From Mactromeris polynyma (lineage: Eukaryota > Mollusca > Bivalvia > Venerida > Mactridae), in NCBI GenBank assembly GCA_032209605.1, contig JASFXZ010000002.1, positions 55,244,431 through 55,308,430 of the forward strand: a stretch of 64,000 nt of DNA. Direction: 5' to 3'. The notes below the pieces were generated by a model that was not told the origin of the DNA, made no database searches, and was given only the letters and a program-made list of their open reading frames with translations. Numbering within the stretch: the stretch's first letter is position 1; every line of letters starts with the position of its first letter. Shown here one piece after another: positions 59,607-64,000 of the stretch. A program made the position numbers and the translations under genes.

Positions 59607-62600
59607 GTCACCATTGCATGCAGGTTTTGTCGTTCAGTGAAAGCGTGGTGTACGAAAATGGCTAGGTTTCTAATTTCGGTAACATTTTCACTAGTAATTA
59701 ATTGTAAAAATGTGTACATATTTGGATTTTGCCAATAAAAGCGTTTGATTAATTTGTTTCGACTTTCTTTGTAAATAGGACATTGTATGACGAAATGATA
59801 TTCATCTTCCAACACGTTGCAGGCAATACATAATCTTTCGTTAAAAGGTACCGGTTGAGGTTTTTTCCATCTTCCTGTTTCAACATATAAACGATGTGAA
59901 GACATTCTTAATTGGGACATAGATATTCTATATTTTTTAATGTTGATAACCTCAAGATATTTATTGAAAGTAAAAGAAGTAAAGGATTTAAAGAAAATAG
60001 CTCTGGATGAGTTTTCCAGTCTTGAGTTAAAATCCTGAATCCAGGTATCGCGTATTCTTTGCTTTACTAATGATAAAAAACACTTTCGATTGGCTACTCC
60101 TTGGTTCCACCAAGCATCATAAAAACCAAGCTTCGACAAAATAGACTTAACTCTTGAGACCCAATTAACCTTACGCGGGTTTACTTCAAGATCACTTTTG
60201 AGTAAAATATAACATTGTTTAATGTATTTATGTTCTGGGGCAAAGCATATTTTTAGCCAGTATTTAATAATATTGTACATTCTAGAAGCTTCCATATCAT
60301 ACCTGCCTAGTTCTCCATATACAAAGTCATTTTGAGTCGACAGTTTAACTCCCAATAGACGTTTACAGAAATGTAAGTGCGTTTTTTCTATTTCGGTCGC
60401 CTTATAGAACCCCCATACTTCGGATGAGTAATTTAATATAGGTGTGATTAATTTATCGAAAAGTTCAAGTGTATGTTTTGGAGATAAATCTGTAAACTTA
60501 TACAGACGTTTGTTCATTTCAAAAATTCCCTTTAGTGCTTGGCCTGCTAACAATTTGTCTTGAGCTTTAAAAGAACCACCCGATGAGAAAACAACACCCA
60601 AATATTTGAAGGTATTAACAATCTCCAAATCAGTATTTTTATAAGTAAATTTCATATTGGCGGGTAAACGCCCCCCTTTTCTAAAAATTACAATTTTTGT
60701 CTTAAAAGTATTAACTTCAAGTTTCCATTTATCACAATATTCCGATAAAACGTCTAAAGCTTCTTGCAAACCCTCACTACTTTTAGAGAATATAATAATA
60801 TCATCTGCATATAATAAAAGACATAACTTCAAACTGCCTAAATTGATTCCGTTTATACATTTTGCCGCGAATTCACGCTCTATATCATTTAAAAACATGC
60901 TAAATAAAAAGGGCGATAAACTTTCACCCTGTCGAACTCCAAGATTGCACGAGAACGCCTCGCTAACCTCGTTAAAAAGTTTAACTCTTGATGAGATGCC
61001 ATTGTACATAGATTGAATGACCTTTAGAATATTACCTTGTACACCATACTTAATTAATTTGTACCACAGAATATCTCTTACTATGAAATCAAAAGCTTTC
61101 TTGAAATCTACAAAAGCGCAGAACAATTTTTCGTTATTATTCAAACAATGAGAGATTGCAGCATTCAGTACGAATATATTATCAATGGTTCCCATTTTCT
61201 TTCTAAACCCCGCTTGAGCTTCAATATAAATTTGGTAGCTTTCTGCCCATGTGTCAAGTCTGTTGTTCAAAACCCGAGTAAATAATTTTCCCAAAGTGCT
61301 TAAAAGAGTGATACCCCTATAGTTAGATGGATCGTCTCTACTTCCCCCCTTATGTATCGATACGATATAACCTTCACTCCATTTTTGCGGGAAGTAGCCA
61401 ATGCGAAAACACGCGTTAAAAAGTTTTTCAAGATAAGGTAAAATTTGGTTACTTCCATTTTTGAAAAACTCGTTTACAAATAAATCCGGACCCGCAGCGC
61501 TATTTGATCTTAATTGTTTTATAGAATTTCGAATTTCTGTTGAGCTTATTTCTGTGTTAAGTTCGTCAAACATTATTTGTGTCTCATCGTTTAGAAATGT
61601 TTCGTTAAATTGGAGAATATCATCATCAGCTTGATAAAACTTATCTTCAGGATTGTTTATAGCTTTAAAATATCGCGCAAACATGTCTACATTTACATCA
61701 TTTGTATTACAGTGACAAACAGAATCTTTCAACATTCGCCAATACAGCTTCGCATTTTCTAGTTTTGAATTAACAAATTTTGAAGTTTCTGCTTTCCTGA
61801 ACGCGTATTTCTTCTTTCTAATTTCGTTCTTATACTCACTTCTCGCCTTGCTAAGATTATGCCGATTTTCGTTGGAATTATCTCTATTGAATTTATTTAA
61901 TTGAACATAAAATATGTTTTTCTTTATTGAGCACTCTTCGTCAAACCAAACATTTTCCGATCGCTTATTTTGTAGTTTTTTGGTATGTTTATATTTACCA
62001 AACAAAGGTGAGCATATTTTGTCAATTGTGTTGGAAAATTCTGTAAGGCAGTTATCGATCACTTGCGAAGAAGTACAGTTATCTAATTGCGTCAACAGAT
62101 TATTAACTGAATGCAGGTATTCATCCGAATTTAGTTCATGAATGTAACTCTCGATGTGATTATCATTCCATTTGTACATAAAATTAATCTTTTCCGTTTT
62201 GTGGTTGCTTTGAGGCAACGAATTTTCAACAACAAAATCAGATTGCACAGAAAAATGAACGGTACAATGATCAGAAAGAATGTTAGGCTGACCAACATGA
62301 AAGTTAACAAACCAGTTTAACATAGAGGTACTAGATATTACATAATCAACTAAACTACTACCAGTCGGACCGTGAAACGTGCATGAACCCTTGTCATCAC
62401 AAACTCTACCATTCACGATACGTAAACCACTCTCTTTACAAAAATCAATCAATAACCGACCATTTCTGTTAACAACATTATCTTTCGTACTCCTGTATAA
62501 TGGCGTATCAGTAATATAGTCATCTGGTAAAAAAGACGGCACGTTGGCATCATTATCATCATTCTCTCCAAAATCATTCAGACAACCAGTTCTACTGTTC

Positions 62601-62653
62601 AAGTCGCCTAATAATAAAAATTTACAAGCTTTATCATTTTCATGCGCTATTTT
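59603..62653 (-). CDS. LINE polyprotein: partial endonuclease, reverse transcriptase, zinc motif
   Basis: One open frame of about 1016 element-encoded codons. Residue numbers here count from a TTG at 62680 that lies in the flanking array and is not a natural start. GDLNSRTG (25-32) and SDH (136-138) are C-terminal motifs of the apurinic-like endonuclease; its N-terminal part with the first catalytic residues is missing. The reverse transcriptase has IHKGG (about 442), NYRGITLL, FVDFKKAFD (523-531), RQGESLSPFLF and the catalytic YADD (624-627). A C-terminal C-X2-C-X7-H-X4-C zinc motif spans 951-967. The architecture suits the I/Jockey/CR1 group, but I cannot assign a clade. The truncated endonuclease should prevent autonomous nicking. 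Related dead copies are at 6660-7227 and 32580-33075. Confidence 0.93.
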
Positions 62654-62661
62654 AATACATA

Positions 62662-62690
62662 TACATAGAGAAATAAACAATCAAATAGCA
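62662..62690 (+). repeat. Displaced last unit of the 48-bp array
   Basis: TACATAGAGAAATAAACAAT followed by CAAATAG is the remainder of the unit that the LINE split; unrelated sequence starts right after it, marking the original array edge. Confidence 0.93.
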
Positions 62691-63689
62691 AAACTACATT
62701 TTCATTCAACAAGAAATATCGCACAAACGTTTACAAATACGGCATTTGAATTCAGAATTAAAGAACATAAATATAAAAACAAGGCGTTTAAATGCAAACT
62801 ATCGAATAGTGCAACGCATCATACTCTGTAGCAATACATAATTGTGTGTATTTTAGTCAGGAACCGTAATCATTCAAGAACAAAGTGATCAAATATTCCT
62901 GAGGAGATTTTTATCCATGACCTGAAAACTCCGCTTTAATTACAGTAAGTGATGATGTAATGTTTTGCATGCCAAAATCCTATTCCACTAGCAACATTTA
63001 ATGGTTCACTGAAACAATAAAAATCTTTAAATCTGTTAAAACTGTTAATTTTACTATGGGTAATGAGACATTTATTACAGGTCACGTGATAAATGAAGGA
63101 CGCACATTTTTTTCTAACAAAGAGAAGCATTCAGGTCTATGATTAAATTACGTTGCATCCTTTTAACACAAAGAGTGATAAACTTGAATTTAATTGCAGG
63201 ACTGGAACTGGGGCTAAATCAATAGTCTTAAGACGTTTATAAATGTTTTGTAACTATTTGATGAGTTGTAATAGTCAGCTGACCGCATTTGTGATTAATT
63301 TTATTCATTTAATTTCATTAACATAGCGATTGTGCTGTCAGGCAATATGTTGCATGCAGACAAAAATTATCGTTACTATTAATCTTGAAATTATGCACTA
63401 GGCAAAGTAAATCATTGTGAACTGCACATAATGGTAGTACTTCTAATCAAACTGTATTTGTGATTGTAAACAACAAAACGATTGTGGATTTTGATTCATT
63501 GACTAGAACGTGCGCTATTGATTATTTCTCCCCACCATGATATATATGACTTGTGGCAAGATAAGATATTCACGCATGAGCATGAGAGGTAAGAAATGAA
63601 CAGACTGAGATGTTGGGTCAATATCAGCGAATATATTAAATTAAATTAATCGTGGAAAAAGAGCAGTGGGTGTTATGGTTATTTTATGC
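62691..63689. other. Unannotated stretch
   Basis: No feature seen; a 64-codon minus-strand frame at 62936-63130 is unrecognised. Confidence 0.35.
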
Positions 63690-63960
63690 GAGCCTCACTA
63701 GATACAGTTCAGTGCGACCGCCGTGTGTATTCTATGCAGAATTGTCTGTCTGAAGTCCGGATTGATAAGCATCAAATGTAGTTTTCATCCTTGTCGTTTC
63801 GTTCCGCTCAGATATGTTTTCACTGAGTTATGGCCCTTTGATGTGGGTATACATATACAGTGCAATGTGGAAAGTGTCCGTGCTTCATCTCAAATACGGT
63901 TGATTGGATTTCAACCAAACTTCACAGGATTTTGATATAACTTGCCACAAATCCTCACCA
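63690..63960 (+). repeat. Probable molluscan-type dispersed repeat
   Basis: GAGTTATGGCCCTTTGATG and GGATTTCAACCAAACTTCAC are phrases I associate with a very abundant interspersed repeat of bivalve genomes. There is no second copy in this window, so this rests on memory alone. Confidence 0.35.
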
Positions 63961-64000
63961 TAATAATACGATGTGCTGAACGCATGTTTCTAGCGGCTCA

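Larger units (their letters stand above)
59121..62654 (-). mobile_element. 5'-truncated LINE (APE-type non-LTR retrotransposon), recent insertion
   Basis: A 3534-bp insertion on the minus strand, flanked by the duplicated target ATACATA (59114-59120 and 62655-62661). Removing it and one duplicate restores the 48-bp array unit exactly, so both boundaries and the integration event can be read. The 3' end is AT-rich with a short ATCT-like tail, and the 3' UTR holds a (CA)n run. The 5' end lies inside the endonuclease domain, a usual outcome of incomplete target-primed reverse transcription. The reading frame is still open, so the insertion is young. Confidence 0.92.

Noticed and set aside
60657..61016. 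119-codon plus-strand ORF
   Set aside because: Antisense shadow of the LINE reverse transcriptase.

Overview
This is AT-rich eukaryotic DNA from a repeat-dense, gene-poor region, most likely of a marine or freshwater mollusc and probably a bivalve. The organism call is an inference. It rests on Tigger/pogo-type MITEs with TA target sites, RTE-like and other APE-type LINEs, a DIRS-like tyrosine recombinase relic, tRNA-derived SINEs, a terminal motif of the AAGGGAGATAA type, and two families of carbohydrate sulfotransferase. Nothing prokaryotic (operons, ribosome binding sites, CRISPR) is present. Almost all long open frames are by-products of tandem arrays.

Layout. 1-8 kb: sparse sequence with MITEs, a 29-bp minisatellite and a LINE 3' relic. 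8-17 kb: a 38-bp array fused to a Tigger-like MITE, a 39-bp array, several MITEs, a degenerate Tigger element with a transposase fragment, and an 862-bp TIR element. 19-30 kb: a 22-bp array inside a dispersed element, an RTE relic, a 717-bp alternating purine-pyrimidine tract, and a 2.2-kb 19-bp array. 30-36 kb: (CT)n, SINEs, a second LINE relic, nested insertions and an ATT-rich array. 36-38 kb: the terminal exon of a carbohydrate 6-O-sulfotransferase-like gene. 38-46 kb: mostly featureless, with SINE and MITE copies and a cluster of CRE-like sites. 46-49.4 kb: a 45-bp array and a broken Sulfotransfer_2 gene. 50-53 kb: a 3-kb 44-bp array. 53-57 kb: candidate short exons, a SINE and a tyrosine-recombinase relic. 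57-62.7 kb: a 1.9-kb 48-bp array interrupted at its right edge by a recent 5'-truncated LINE with an uninterrupted endonuclease/reverse-transcriptase frame.

The main theme is the link between mobile elements and satellite birth. About one fifth of the window (roughly 13 kb) is tandem repeat in at least 14 unrelated arrays. Two arrays can be traced to a single ancestral unit in a neighbouring or related transposable element, and a third was used as a LINE landing site with a readable 7-bp target duplication. Host genes are represented only by one sulfotransferase exon, one sulfotransferase pseudogene and several low-confidence splice-bounded exons, so no complete gene can be assembled from this window.
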